A stretch of DNA of 14,096 bases from Candidatus Kaiserbacteria bacterium (GCA_014238395.1 JABABE010000084.1:1-14096); one strand, 5' to 3'; positions 6,600 to 14,096 are shown, counted from the stretch's first letter. Numbers and translations are program-made. The notes: generated from the letters alone by a model not told the origin.

Positions 6600-8618
6600 T
6601 TATTTTAGCATATTCGTTATTTCTTTCAGTTCTTTTATTGTGTCATCTGTATTTACTATTAGAATTCCAAATTTTTTTGCTTTTTGGTGTTTACTTCCAG
6701 GTTTGTTTCCACATAACAAAAAATCAGTTTCCCTTGAAGTTTGATTTGAAATATTTCCATATATCCTTTTAACAAGGTCAGATATTTCATTTCTCGTATA
6801 ACCTGGAAAATTACCAGTTATTACAATTCTTTTATTGGACCATTTGTGCTTAATTATTTTCTGATTTTTATTTGATATTTTAATAAATTTTAATAAATTA
6901 TTTAATATCTTGTTATTTTTTTTACTTTGGAAATATTTGTATATTGACATTGATGCAACTGGTCCAAGCCCTTCTATGCACTGGAAATCCTCTATATTTG
7001 CATACCTTATATCTTTTATAGTTTTGAACCTCCTACTCAACAAAATAGAGTTTATTGAGCCAATGTGTTTTATAGAAAGAGATATGAGTAATCTATCCAA
7101 AGTTATTGCCTTTTTTTTATTTATAGAACCGATCAAATTATTTGCAGATTTTTCACCCATTCCGTCTAAGTCTTGCATATCACTCAATCGGAGTTTAAAT
7201 ATATCAGCATATTCTGAAATAATTTTATTTTCAAATAAAAGTAATAAAATTTTTTCACCCATTCCATCTATATTGAAAGCACTTTTGCTTGTAAAGTATG
7301 CGAATTTTTTTAGATTTTGAACAAAAGAATCTTGTTCCACACACATATGCACTGATTCCCCAACATTTCTTTTTATACTTCCATCACCTCCACATTCTTT
7401 TATTTTTTTAGGAAAAACAAATTTTTTTGATTCTTTTGTTCTTAATTTTTTAAACACAGAAACTATTTCTGGAATTATATCTCCCGCTTTTTGTATTACG
7501 ACAGTATCTGTTATTCGAATATCTAATTTGTTTATATGGTCTTGATTATGCAGTGTGGCTCTCGACACAACACTACCAGCAATACTCACCGGTTCAAGCT
7601 CCGCAACAGGTGTAACAACACCAGTTCTGCCAACTTGAAAGACAATATTATTAACTCTTGTAGTTTTTTGCGTTGCTTGAAACTTGTATGCTATGGCAAA
7701 TCTTGGAGCTTTCCCAGTAAACCCAAGTTTCTTTTGTAGATCTGTGTCATTTACTTTAATCACAATACCGTCAGCTAAAAAAGTTAATCCGTCTTTTTGT
7801 TTTTGTACTTTTTTATAAAAATCTACAATTTCTAATATTGTTTTGCAAACTTTATGATTCGGGTCTATATTAAATCCAAGTTTACGCAAGTAAGTTAATT
7901 TTTCATACTGAGTTACAAATTTCACCTTTTGTGAGTGTACTTCATAAAATAACGTATTTAATTTCCTCTCTTTGGTTATCGATGAATCTAATTGCCTTAA
8001 TGAACCAGCGGCAAGATTCCGTGGATTTGCGTACACTTTTTTTCCAAGTGTTTTTTGAGTTTCGTTTATTTCTTTAAATTTTTTATTTGATATCCACACT
8101 TCACCCTCTACTATCAAGTCTATATTTTGTTTAAGCTTTTTTGGTACATCTCGTATCATTTTTATATTTTTTGTTATATCTTCACCAATCAGACCGTCTC
8201 CTCGGGTAGAGGCACGAAAAAATAAACCTTTTTTATACTCTACAATTACTTTCACACCATCAATTTTATATTCACATAAAAAATCAATTTTTAGTTTTTT
8301 ATCTTTTAAAAAATTTTGTATTTTTTGATAAAACAGAAACAGTTCTTCATCAGAAAACACGTCCCCAAGTGACCATTGCCTTATCTTATGCACAACTTTT
8401 GTAAACCCTTTTTTTATTGTTCCTTCTACCTTGTGTGTTGGGGAATTTTCTAGAACAAATTCTGGATATTTTTCTTCTAATTTTTTCAATCTATCTTTCA
8501 AAGAGTCAAGTGCCTCATCTGAAATCTCGTTTGTATCTTTATGGTGATATTTTTTTCTTAATCTGTCTATTTCTTTAGAGAGAAGTAGCATCTCCTGTTT
8601 GACTTTACTTTTTTGCAT
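6600..8618 (-). CDS. ligA: NAD-dependent DNA ligase with degenerate zinc finger
   Basis: Seals nicks in replication and repair using NAD. Domains in order: Ia (about 1-75, EISDEALD, SPTHKV), adenylation (76-315) with the AMP-accepting Lys118 in YKIDG and the EGEVWIS and NPRNLAAGSLRQLD motifs, OB fold (316-395, FQVGRTGVVTPVAELEPV), a zinc-finger segment (396-435), helix-hairpin-helix repeats (436-585, DGMGEK twice, EGLGPV) and a BRCT domain (about 590-672, KRIVITGNF). The length of 672 is typical. The zinc finger retains only Cys409 and Cys426 of the usual four. The first-pair partner is lost, and the fourth is Ser in DSFVQ where CPAQ is expected. The HKIRQWSLGDVF segment replaces the more common HxxPMLSLxNxF. 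It begins 3 nt after the last pilin gene and is followed 4 nt later by gatC. Confidence 0.95.
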   Translation of the reverse strand: MQKSKVKQEMLLLSKEIDRLRKKYHHKDTNEISDEALDSLKDRLKKLEEKYPEFVLENSPTHKVEGTIKKGFTKVVHKIRQWSLGDVFSDEELFLFYQKIQNFLKDKKLKIDFLCEYKIDGVKVIVEYKKGLFFRASTRGDGLIGEDITKNIKMIRDVPKKLKQNIDLIVEGEVWISNKKFKEINETQKTLGKKVYANPRNLAAGSLRQLDSSITKERKLNTLFYEVHSQKVKFVTQYEKLTYLRKLGFNIDPNHKVCKTILEIVDFYKKVQKQKDGLTFLADGIVIKVNDTDLQKKLGFTGKAPRFAIAYKFQATQKTTRVNNIVFQVGRTGVVTPVAELEPVSIAGSVVSRATLHNQDHINKLDIRITDTVVIQKAGDIIPEIVSVFKKLRTKESKKFVFPKKIKECGGDGSIKRNVGESVHMCVEQDSFVQNLKKFAYFTSKSAFNIDGMGEKILLLLFENKIISEYADIFKLRLSDMQDLDGMGEKSANNLIGSINKKKAITLDRLLISLSIKHIGSINSILLSRRFKTIKDIRYANIEDFQCIEGLGPVASMSIYKYFQSKKNNKILNNLLKFIKISNKNQKIIKHKWSNKRIVITGNFPGYTRNEISDLVKRIYGNISNQTSRETDFLLCGNKPGSKHQKAKKFGILIVNTDDTIKELKEITNMLK

Positions 8619-8621
8619 ACT

Positions 8622-9176
8622 CTAATAAACTGTATTTATTCTCCTGTGAACAACATCTGTATCTAGGAAATTACATAAATCGTAAGAAATTATATCTATT
8701 TTTGTTTTCAAACTAGCATCGCAAGAAGAAACATCACTTCCATCTGAGCAATTTTTTTCTAGATTAACCAATGCACAAGGTTTATTTTTATAAGTTTCAA
8801 TATTTTCTCTAACTAGAAAATTACACACAGAAACCGTACTGTCGGTCGAAGTATCACAGGCAGAAAACAGTAATTCTGATTGATCATCGTATAATCCAGA
8901 AAAACCAATTAAATTATCCCCACACTCCAAATTTTTTTCTATTCTTATTTTTTTAGGATTAAATAAATCATTTTGAAAATCATGATACAAGACACATTCA
9001 AATACAGTATCTAAAACACGGACAGCATCTCTTGATTTATAACTTATTGATGTTCGTATTTTATCTTTTTCTCCTATATGCAATATTGTTGTGCCTACAC
9101 TGAACACGACAGATGTAATTATCAAAGAGATTATTAAAACGGAACCTTTTTGATTTTTTTTAAACATTTTTTTCAT
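8622..9176 (-). CDS. PilX/GspK-like minor pilin, cysteine-rich
   Basis: A pilin-like membrane-anchored protein of 184 residues. The N-terminus is basic (KKMFKKNQKG) and is followed by a hydrophobic helix SVLIISLIITSVVFSVGTT (12-30). The Gly11-Ser12 junction looks like a prepilin peptidase site, but position +5 is Ile, not Glu. Absence of Glu5 is the trait of GspK and PilX_N proteins, which in other systems cap the tip of the filament. The remainder is a small soluble domain with eight cysteines (61, 85, 107, 118, 134, 143, 152, 168), enough for four disulfides outside the membrane. It is last of the four pilin genes and is joined to the preceding one by TAATATG. It ends in TAG, 3 nt before ligA. 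The assignment rests on N-terminal architecture and operon order, not on core similarity. Confidence 0.78.
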   Translation of the reverse strand: MKKMFKKNQKGSVLIISLIITSVVFSVGTTILHIGEKDKIRTSISYKSRDAVRVLDTVFECVLYHDFQNDLFNPKKIRIEKNLECGDNLIGFSGLYDDQSELLFSACDTSTDSTVSVCNFLVRENIETYKNKPCALVNLEKNCSDGSDVSSCDASLKTKIDIISYDLCNFLDTDVVHRRINTVY

Positions 9177-9177
9177 A

Positions 9178-9768
9178 TTAATCTGATACTACCCATTTAT
9201 ACACCCTTTCTGTATAATGCGTGTGCTTCACATTGCCTTTATTATCCAGTCTTTCTATGCATGCATGGAATTTTACACTAGATGCACTTATGGAATCTTC
9301 ATCATTTTCAAATTCTAAATAAAATGTAGAAAATCTTTTTGTTGTTGGGCTAATTGATTCTAGTTCTCTTTTCTCTATTTGGCAGAAATCGCTGACAGAA
9401 TAGGTTTTAACAAATATATCTGATACTTTTGTGTCATCAATAAAACACAGTCCTGTAATATTGCCGGATGCATTCACGACTTCACACCCTGCTGTATAAT
9501 TAATAGAACAAATTTTTCCAGAGCATTGGGATAAATTTGATAGCCAATTTCTACTATTGATAAAATTAGAATCCCTTATTGCACGAGATACCTCTATAAT
9601 TTCTTGTGCTTTAAAATGATCTTCCAAGTTATTCTTGGATAATAAGTTTGTTTGTAAACTTTTTATAATGATTTCCATGGGAATAGTGGCAACAGTAAAA
9701 AAAATAGATAATGCAACCATTGACTCAATTATAGTAAATCCTTTTTTGTGTAAATTTTGTTTTTTCAT
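9178..9768 (-). CDS. Type IV prepilin-like protein, PilV/GspI type
   Basis: Minor pilin of 196 residues. The class III signal is textbook: a basic leader ending KKG10, cleavage before Phe11, and Glu15 at mature position 5 in GFTIIESMVALSIF. The hydrophobic stem continues to about 38. The stem-proximal helix has the sequence AQEIIEVSRAIRDSNF (54-69), typical of V/I-type pseudopilins, which carry AxxExxRxIRDxNF-like segments. A disulfide-rich soluble head follows (Cys 82, 87, 95, 108, 129, 170) and the C-terminus is YTERVYKWVVSD. The gene sits between the W-type fusion and the X-type pilin with 1-nt spacings on both sides. It is probably a structural component of the pilus tip or priming complex. 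Confidence 0.85.
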   Translation of the reverse strand: MKKQNLHKKGFTIIESMVALSIFFTVATIPMEIIIKSLQTNLLSKNNLEDHFKAQEIIEVSRAIRDSNFINSRNWLSNLSQCSGKICSINYTAGCEVVNASGNITGLCFIDDTKVSDIFVKTYSVSDFCQIEKRELESISPTTKRFSTFYLEFENDEDSISASSVKFHACIERLDNKGNVKHTHYTERVYKWVVSD

Positions 9769-9769
9769 A

Positions 9770-11677
9770 TTATTGAGGACATTGATTTAGGTTACCAACT
9801 GGTACAGGATTTTTTTCTTTAATTTCGTAATTTTTTATGTTTTCATGCATAGATTTTATTAAAATAATATCATCACCAACAGCAACAAAAGAACTGTCGC
9901 CATTGTATTGAGCTAGATGCCTAACTGAGTCCGATGTTATAGTATTTGATATTGCAGGACAATCAGATTCACTGATTTCTGTTGGTGATGTAGCAATTTT
10001 ATATTTACAAATCTTATTACCAGCTGTTATGTCAAATATATCATCACCCCCTGTATGTATAAATGATTTATCGATGTTTGTATCACTAGTATTTATTAAA
10101 GAATCGCTGCCATCATACACAACCCAATTTCCAATATTATCCTTTGCTATAAAATTAGTATTTAAAACTTCATATCGTGTATATTTATCTGTGTCTGAAC
10201 CTGATGGAAATACTTTGTCCTCAAAAAAAGTAATGGTTCCTGTCGAATCGGTTACGCTATTTAAAGCTAAATGTTGATTGATTTCTGCTACAGCAATTTC
10301 TGAAGAAATTTTTATGTCTGATATTCTATAAAAATTTCCATTTCTATCTGTTTGGAAATCAATTATACATTCATTTCCATCACAATCATCGCTTTCAACA
10401 GCGCTTGTGATTTTATTTACTACAGCATCTACATCTATTGCAGATGAATTGATGTTGTCTATATTAAATATCCTTACTCTTGCATTTGTTGTGTTTTGAG
10501 TGTAATCAAAAACAATATAAAAATAACTATTTACATCATTGTCTTTATTGACTGCAAAATGCTTTATTTTATATGACGTTGTTTTATCAATCAATATTTC
10601 TTTAGCCAAGCCTCCGTCTTTATATGCTTTTTCTTCGTCAGATAGTGGTGGTGTTGGTGGTGGAGACGCAACAAATAAATGTCCTTCCTTGTCTAACAAA
10701 TAAGCAAACTTACTATATGGATTTGCAAATATATCTACTATGCCCCACGGACCAACACCTACTGGAACACTTGAATTCCTTTCTTCTGGATATGATTTAA
10801 CTCTATAAAATTTATTGAAAACAATACTGGTATCATTTGTATCCTCAAGATCTGAACTCTTTGAAAAATAAACTCTTCCATTATCAGCTAAAACATATAT
10901 ACCTTTTGTTGTTCCAACTATTTTGGTTGGGTGTAGAATTATTCTTTCACACGGAGTTTCTATGGGACCACCTTCTAATGTAAAATCATTGTAACAGTTA
11001 TCTGAAAACCCAGTGGTATCAGAATCATCATAACAAAGACCATTGTCTGCATAAACAAAAGCAATTTTTTCAGAAAAACCAACCCCTCCTGTTTCAATTT
11101 TAAATGTGGAAGTGTCATTTGCATCTAAAATTCTTTGTGTGACTTGAGTCTGCAGTCTTATTTCTTCTGTTTCTCCTGCTCTTGTTTCATACACACCAGA
11201 TACAAATATAGATAATCTTGGTTGAACAATATCATCAATATCTGCTGAATTTAAAGGGTTTATTTGAAGATCTGTTATGTTTATTAGATTTACGTCTGTT
11301 AATGGTATCCAATTATCTTGTGATGCATCACACACTGACTGAGTGGATTCTCGACAAGATTCTATAAAACCAAGCTTATCGATATCGGTTCCAACTGATT
11401 TGACTCCTCTTCTAAAATGTATTCTGGTTGCCCTTTGTGGAGAATCTATGGAAATTTGTCCAGTGCTTAAATCTTCTTGTATATAATCATGTCCAACACG
11501 CGCTTCTCTTGAAATTTCTTCTACAGCAAAAGATAGGTTGTGAAGTGAAATTCTTTTTTTATTAGCCAGTTCATAAAATTTTAAAAAAGTAGAAAAAGCA
11601 ACTAACCCAGAGGAGATTATCACAAAAAATAAAGCTGACGAAACTAAAACCTCTATTAAAGTAAATCCTTTCTTCAT
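9770..11677 (-). CDS. PilW/GspJ-type prepilin fused to a large beta-propeller-like domain
   Basis: The 635-residue protein starts with a minimal 4-residue leader: MKKG, cleavage before Phe5, Glu9 at mature +5 in FTLIEVLVSSALFF. A stem and a J/W-type head follow (helix SFAVEEISREARVG, 49-62, end near QVTQRILD 178-185). Such pseudopilins normally end at this point. Here about 440 more residues follow, with recurring D-x-x-G-x-aromatic units: YADNGLCYD (209), LADNGRVYFS (263), LDKEGHLFVAS (328), TDRNGNFYRIS (443) and KDNIGNWVVYDG (512). A further strand pair is at 590-609. This is the pattern of propeller blades or WD/NHL-like repeats, as in the PilY1 tip adhesin, but I cannot fold it. A proline linker SPPPTPP sits at 338-344. 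There are ten cysteines in total. It is second in the pilin operon. A tip-displayed adhesin or sensor is inferred. Confidence 0.85.
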   Translation of the reverse strand: MKKGFTLIEVLVSSALFFVIISSGLVAFSTFLKFYELANKKRISLHNLSFAVEEISREARVGHDYIQEDLSTGQISIDSPQRATRIHFRRGVKSVGTDIDKLGFIESCRESTQSVCDASQDNWIPLTDVNLINITDLQINPLNSADIDDIVQPRLSIFVSGVYETRAGETEEIRLQTQVTQRILDANDTSTFKIETGGVGFSEKIAFVYADNGLCYDDSDTTGFSDNCYNDFTLEGGPIETPCERIILHPTKIVGTTKGIYVLADNGRVYFSKSSDLEDTNDTSIVFNKFYRVKSYPEERNSSVPVGVGPWGIVDIFANPYSKFAYLLDKEGHLFVASPPPTPPLSDEEKAYKDGGLAKEILIDKTTSYKIKHFAVNKDNDVNSYFYIVFDYTQNTTNARVRIFNIDNINSSAIDVDAVVNKITSAVESDDCDGNECIIDFQTDRNGNFYRISDIKISSEIAVAEINQHLALNSVTDSTGTITFFEDKVFPSGSDTDKYTRYEVLNTNFIAKDNIGNWVVYDGSDSLINTSDTNIDKSFIHTGGDDIFDITAGNKICKYKIATSPTEISESDCPAISNTITSDSVRHLAQYNGDSSFVAVGDDIILIKSMHENIKNYEIKEKNPVPVGNLNQCPQ

Positions 11678-11678
11678 A

Positions 11679-12413
11679 TTAATCTATATCTATCCTATTA
11701 AGAAAAAACGCACCAGTTTTAAGTATATCTATAGAGTATATAGTTTGTTTATTTTCAATAGATAAATTTAATTTTGCACCTATTATTTTATTATTACCAT
11801 CAAAAAACTGTTTTTTACTTGGATATTTTTTATTAACCACGGTTTTGAAAAAAACAGTAGGTTCTCTAAAAGGAAAAACAAACACTACTAGCACTTCTTT
11901 TACTTTGTTTTCTTCAAAAAAACCTTCTGGAAGATTTTCTTTCGAATCATAACACACCTCTACATCATCTACATAAACTTGTGGAATACCACTCTTAACA
12001 ATAAAGCAAGGTGTAAATTTTATATTTTTCTCTACTAGATCTGGTCCATACACAATTTCTGAAGAATTAAAAGTGTCAAACTTTATATCATTTATGTTTG
12101 ATATACCAACTCCATCTGGAATTTTTTCTATTCTATAACTAGTTTGAGGATCTTCAGTTGTTGCTTTTGTTATTCTGACTGCATATGCTGAAACACTATT
12201 TCTTCCTATGTTTGAGGCAAATGATCCAGATGACAGAGTTTGTGCAAGTTGTAGTGTACTTAATATATCATCTGCCCTAACTCTAACAGCACTACGACTA
12301 TTAAAACTTCGTTGTCCCAAAAAAACAGTTGAGGATAAAATAGCTATTACAGAAATAGTTGCAAGCATCTCAATTATAGTAAATCCAGATTTGTATGTTA
12401 GTTGCTTTGACAT
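11679..12413 (-). CDS. Type IV prepilin-like protein, GspH/FimT type
   Basis: First gene of the pilin operon, 244 residues. The leader ends in KSG10, with cleavage before Phe11 and Glu15 at mature +5 in GFTIIEMLATISVIAIL. The hydrophobic stem runs to about 31. The next segment RVRADDILSTLQLAQTLSSG (44-63) is the amphipathic helix with the SxLxxAQ pattern common in H-type pseudopilins. The head is beta-rich and holds a single Cys pair, near 136 and 154. In type II secretion and type IV pilus systems the H-type subunit bridges the tip complex to the fibre. The start ATG at 12413 lies 6 nt after a perfect TATAAT, so its message should begin at or near the ATG itself. No alternative upstream start exists before the promoter. 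Confidence 0.85.
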   Translation of the reverse strand: MSKQLTYKSGFTIIEMLATISVIAILSSTVFLGQRSFNSRSAVRVRADDILSTLQLAQTLSSGSFASNIGRNSVSAYAVRITKATTEDPQTSYRIEKIPDGVGISNINDIKFDTFNSSEIVYGPDLVEKNIKFTPCFIVKSGIPQVYVDDVEVCYDSKENLPEGFFEENKVKEVLVVFVFPFREPTVFFKTVVNKKYPSKKQFFDGNNKIIGAKLNLSIENKQTIYSIDILKTGAFFLNRIDID

Positions 12414-12419
12414 ATATAT

Positions 12420-12428
12420 ATTATAACA
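12420..12428 (-). promoter_or_regulatory. Extended -10 promoter of the pilin-ligA-gatCA operon, predicted leaderless
   Basis: Minus-strand TGTTATAAT: perfect -10 with the TGn extension. Only 6 nt separate it from the ATG at 12413, so transcription starting 6-8 nt downstream gives a leaderless mRNA. No -35 match is apparent. It lies back to back with the tRNA-Thr promoter, 17 nt apart. Confidence 0.6.
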
Positions 12429-12445
12429 ACCAAAACACTTAGATT

Positions 12446-12454
12446 TGATATACT
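12446..12454 (+). promoter_or_regulatory. Extended -10 promoter of tRNA-Thr (and perhaps topA)
   Basis: TGATATACT: five of six to TATAAT with the TGn extension, ending 12 nt before the tRNA 5' end. No -35 is visible. It diverges from the pilin promoter in a 53-nt shared intergenic region, so the two could interfere with each other. Confidence 0.6.
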
Positions 12455-12466
12455 AAATAGGTATAA

Positions 12467-12539
12467 GCCATCTTAGCTCAGTAGGTAGAGCACTCCCATG
12501 GTAAGGGAGAGGTCGGCGGTTCAATTCCGCCAGATGGCT
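12467..12539 (+). tRNA. tRNA-Thr (GGT anticodon)
   Basis: All four stems are perfectly paired: acceptor GCCATCT/AGATGGC, D arm GCTC/GAGC, anticodon arm CTCCC/GGGAG with loop ATGGTAA (anticodon GGT, decoding ACC/ACU), and T arm GGCGG/CCGCC with TTCAATT. The discriminator is T. CCA is not encoded, so a CCA-adding enzyme is required. It is 42 nt upstream of topA with no terminator between, so read-through into topA is likely. Confidence 0.97.
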
Positions 12540-12581
12540 CATAATTGACAAGATATTGTAATATGTATGAGTATATACATT

Positions 12582-14096
12582 ATGAAACTACTTATAGTGG
12601 AATCCCCTTCAAAAGCAAAAACAATAGAAAAATATTTAGGCGATGATTTTAAAGTTCTTTCATCTGTAGGACACATAAGAGAATTACCTAAAAACGAATC
12701 AAGAGCAATAAACATAGAATCTGATTTTAAGCCTTGTTATGAAGTTATAAAAGGAAAAGAAAAAGTCATATCCCAATTAAAAACAGAAGCAAAAGGAGCT
12801 GAAACAATTTATCTAGCTACCGATCCAGATCGAGAAGGAGAAGCTATAGCATGGCATCTAAAAGAAGTGATGGCTATAAAGGATCCGAAAAGAATTATAT
12901 TTAATGAAATTACTAAAGATGCAGTTAATGCTGCAATACAAAATCCTAGAAATATAGACAATAATTTAAAAATAGCGCAAGAAGCACGAAGAGTTTTAGA
13001 TAGACTTTTTGGATACACACTATCTGCTCTTATATGGAAAAAAGTTAGATATGGTTTATCTGCTGGTAGAGTCCAATCCCCTGCGTTACGTATCCTTATG
13101 GAGCGAGATCGTGAAATACAAAAATTTAAACCTACTCCATTTTGGATTATTGTTGGTAAAGTAAAAAATATAAATGGAGAGATTTTTGATGTAACCGGTG
13201 GAGTTGATTTTGAAAAATACGGAGATGCTAAAGAAATTTTGGATGTCGGTGTTCAATCGTTCTGGCTTGTAGAAGAAGTCAAAAAAACAAAAAGACAAAA
13301 GAAGCCATCCTCTCCTCTTACAACATCAACTTTACAACAACAAGCTAATTCTAGATTGTTATATTCTCCTGCAAATACTATGCGAATAGCTCAAAAACTA
13401 TATGAAGCTGGAGCTATAACGTATATGAGGACAGATAGCACACGAATATCAGAGCAAGCACACAAAGCAATTAAGTCTGTAATAGAAAACATTTTTGGCA
13501 GTGACTTATATGAAAGAAAAGATTATGTTCAAAAAAAGAAGAATGTACAAGATGCGCACGAAGCCATAAGACCGACTGATATGCTTAAAAAAATAGCAGG
13601 AAAAAGCGAAGATGAACAAAAACTCTACAGTTTAATATGGTCTAAAACCATAGCAAGTCAAATGGTAAACACAGAAAGTCTAACAACAAATATAAAATTA
13701 GTTCCTGAGAACCATAAAAACAAAGCTGTGCAACTTGTTTTGAAAGGTTCACAAATAATGACAATGGGTTGGATGGAAGCAGACCAATGGATTAATAGCA
13801 ATGAAAACATATTACCAGAAATAAAAGAGGATGATAGATTTGAGTGTGTAGAGTTAAATCAGATAGATAAACACACAGAGCCACCAAATAGATATTCTGA
13901 AGCTGGTCTTGTAAAAGAACTCGAAAAAAGAGGTATAGGAAGACCTTCTACTTATGCTGCAACAATAAAGACACTTATCGATCGTGCATACGTAGAAAAA
14001 GAAGGAAGAACTCTTGTGCCAACAGATACTGGTAATGTTGTTAGTTCTTTTGTAGAAAAACATTTTAAAAATTATATATCAGATGTTTTTACTGCA
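12582..14096 (+). CDS. topA: DNA topoisomerase I, N-terminal 505 residues (C-terminus outside window)
   Basis: Type IA topoisomerase that relaxes negative supercoils through a 5'-phosphotyrosyl intermediate. The Toprim domain (1 to about 115) shows LLIVESPSKAKTI with Glu7 and TDPDREGEAIAWHL with metal ligands Asp81, Asp83 and Glu85. SAGRVQSPALR is at 160-170, then the active-site AITYMRTDSTR with catalytic Tyr281 and Arg283, DAHEAIRPT near 325, and the RGIGRPSTYAATI motif near 450. The frame is open to the window edge. The C-terminal part, including any zinc ribbons, is not visible. I choose the ATG at 12582 because family members begin MKLLIVES. An in-frame ATG at 12567 would add MSIYI, and neither start has a Shine-Dalgarno site. 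Transcription probably comes from the tRNA-Thr promoter or from a poorly spaced TTGACA at 12545. Confidence 0.97.
   Translation, partial: MKLLIVESPSKAKTIEKYLGDDFKVLSSVGHIRELPKNESRAINIESDFKPCYEVIKGKEKVISQLKTEAKGAETIYLATDPDREGEAIAWHLKEVMAIKDPKRIIFNEITKDAVNAAIQNPRNIDNNLKIAQEARRVLDRLFGYTLSALIWKKVRYGLSAGRVQSPALRILMERDREIQKFKPTPFWIIVGKVKNINGEIFDVTGGVDFEKYGDAKEILDVGVQSFWLVEEVKKTKRQKKPSSPLTTSTLQQQANSRLLYSPANTMRIAQKLYEAGAITYMRTDSTRISEQAHKAIKSVIENIFGSDLYERKDYVQKKKNVQDAHEAIRPTDMLKKIAGKSEDEQKLYSLIWSKTIASQMVNTESLTTNIKLVPENHKNKAVQLVLKGSQIMTMGWMEADQWINSNENILPEIKEDDRFECVELNQIDKHTEPPNRYSEAGLVKELEKRGIGRPSTYAATIKTLIDRAYVEKEGRTLVPTDTGNVVSSFVEKHFKNYISDVFTA

Noticed and set aside
6910..7320. Plus-strand open frame of 136 codons
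   Set aside because: Antisense shadow of the helix-hairpin-helix region of ligA; no domain or promoter supports it.
10356..10391. Possible calcium-binding loop in the propeller-like protein (S-D-D-C-D-G-N-E, 429-436)
   Set aside because: It only partly matches D-x-D-x-D-G, lacking the first Asp and the terminal acidic residue; the flanking cysteines suggest a disulfide loop instead.
12545..12550. Perfect TTGACA ahead of topA as a -35 element
   Set aside because: No acceptable -10 lies 16-18 nt downstream; the nearest TATA-like strings are at spacings of about 15 or 20-21, so a dedicated topA promoter is not supported.
12809..14063. Minus-strand open frames of about 70 codons inside topA
   Set aside because: All are antisense to well-conserved topoisomerase motifs and have no signal of their own.

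Overview
This window is a compact, AT-rich (roughly 30% GC by eye) bacterial chromosome segment. It holds eleven genes on the minus strand plus two tRNAs on that strand, followed by a divergent tRNA and topA on the plus strand. Intergenic gaps are usually 1-4 nt, tRNA genes lack encoded CCA, Shine-Dalgarno sites are essentially absent, and several housekeeping proteins are shortened or divergent. Together these suggest a reduced-genome member of the Candidate Phyla Radiation (Patescibacteria, probably Parcubacteria-like); that placement is an inference. UGA is a stop codon here: gatA ends in TGA and RF2 is present. This argues against the UGA=Gly lineages (Gracilibacteria, Absconditabacteria).

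Positions 12413 down to 3958 form one apparent transcription unit on the minus strand. It starts at an extended -10 promoter placed so that the first mRNA would be leaderless. It first encodes four type IV pilin-like proteins corresponding to a complete minor-pilin (tip) set: an H-type, a W/J-type, a V/I-type and an X/K-type lacking Glu5. The W/J-type is the most striking gene of the window: a 4-residue prepilin leader and a ~185-residue pseudopilin head are fused to a ~440-residue domain with repeated D-x-x-G-x-aromatic motifs, which looks like a beta-propeller. The same unit continues into ligA, gatC, gatA and a two-helix membrane protein with a C-terminal HEPN-like domain.

Positions 3951-2859 carry tRNA-fMet, a second CAT-anticodon tRNA (probably elongator Met) and prfB (RF2 with a shortened domain 1). 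Positions 2848-1 carry ftsE, ftsX and the first 402 codons of pyrG (CTP synthase, cut by the window edge).

On the plus strand, from 12446, are a promoter, tRNA-Thr(GGT) and the first 505 codons of topA. I see no CRISPR array, insertion sequence, attachment site or origin, and no gene-free stretch longer than 300 bases. The unusual biology lies in the pilus tip fusion, the HEPN membrane protein and several degenerate features of the translation and replication machinery.
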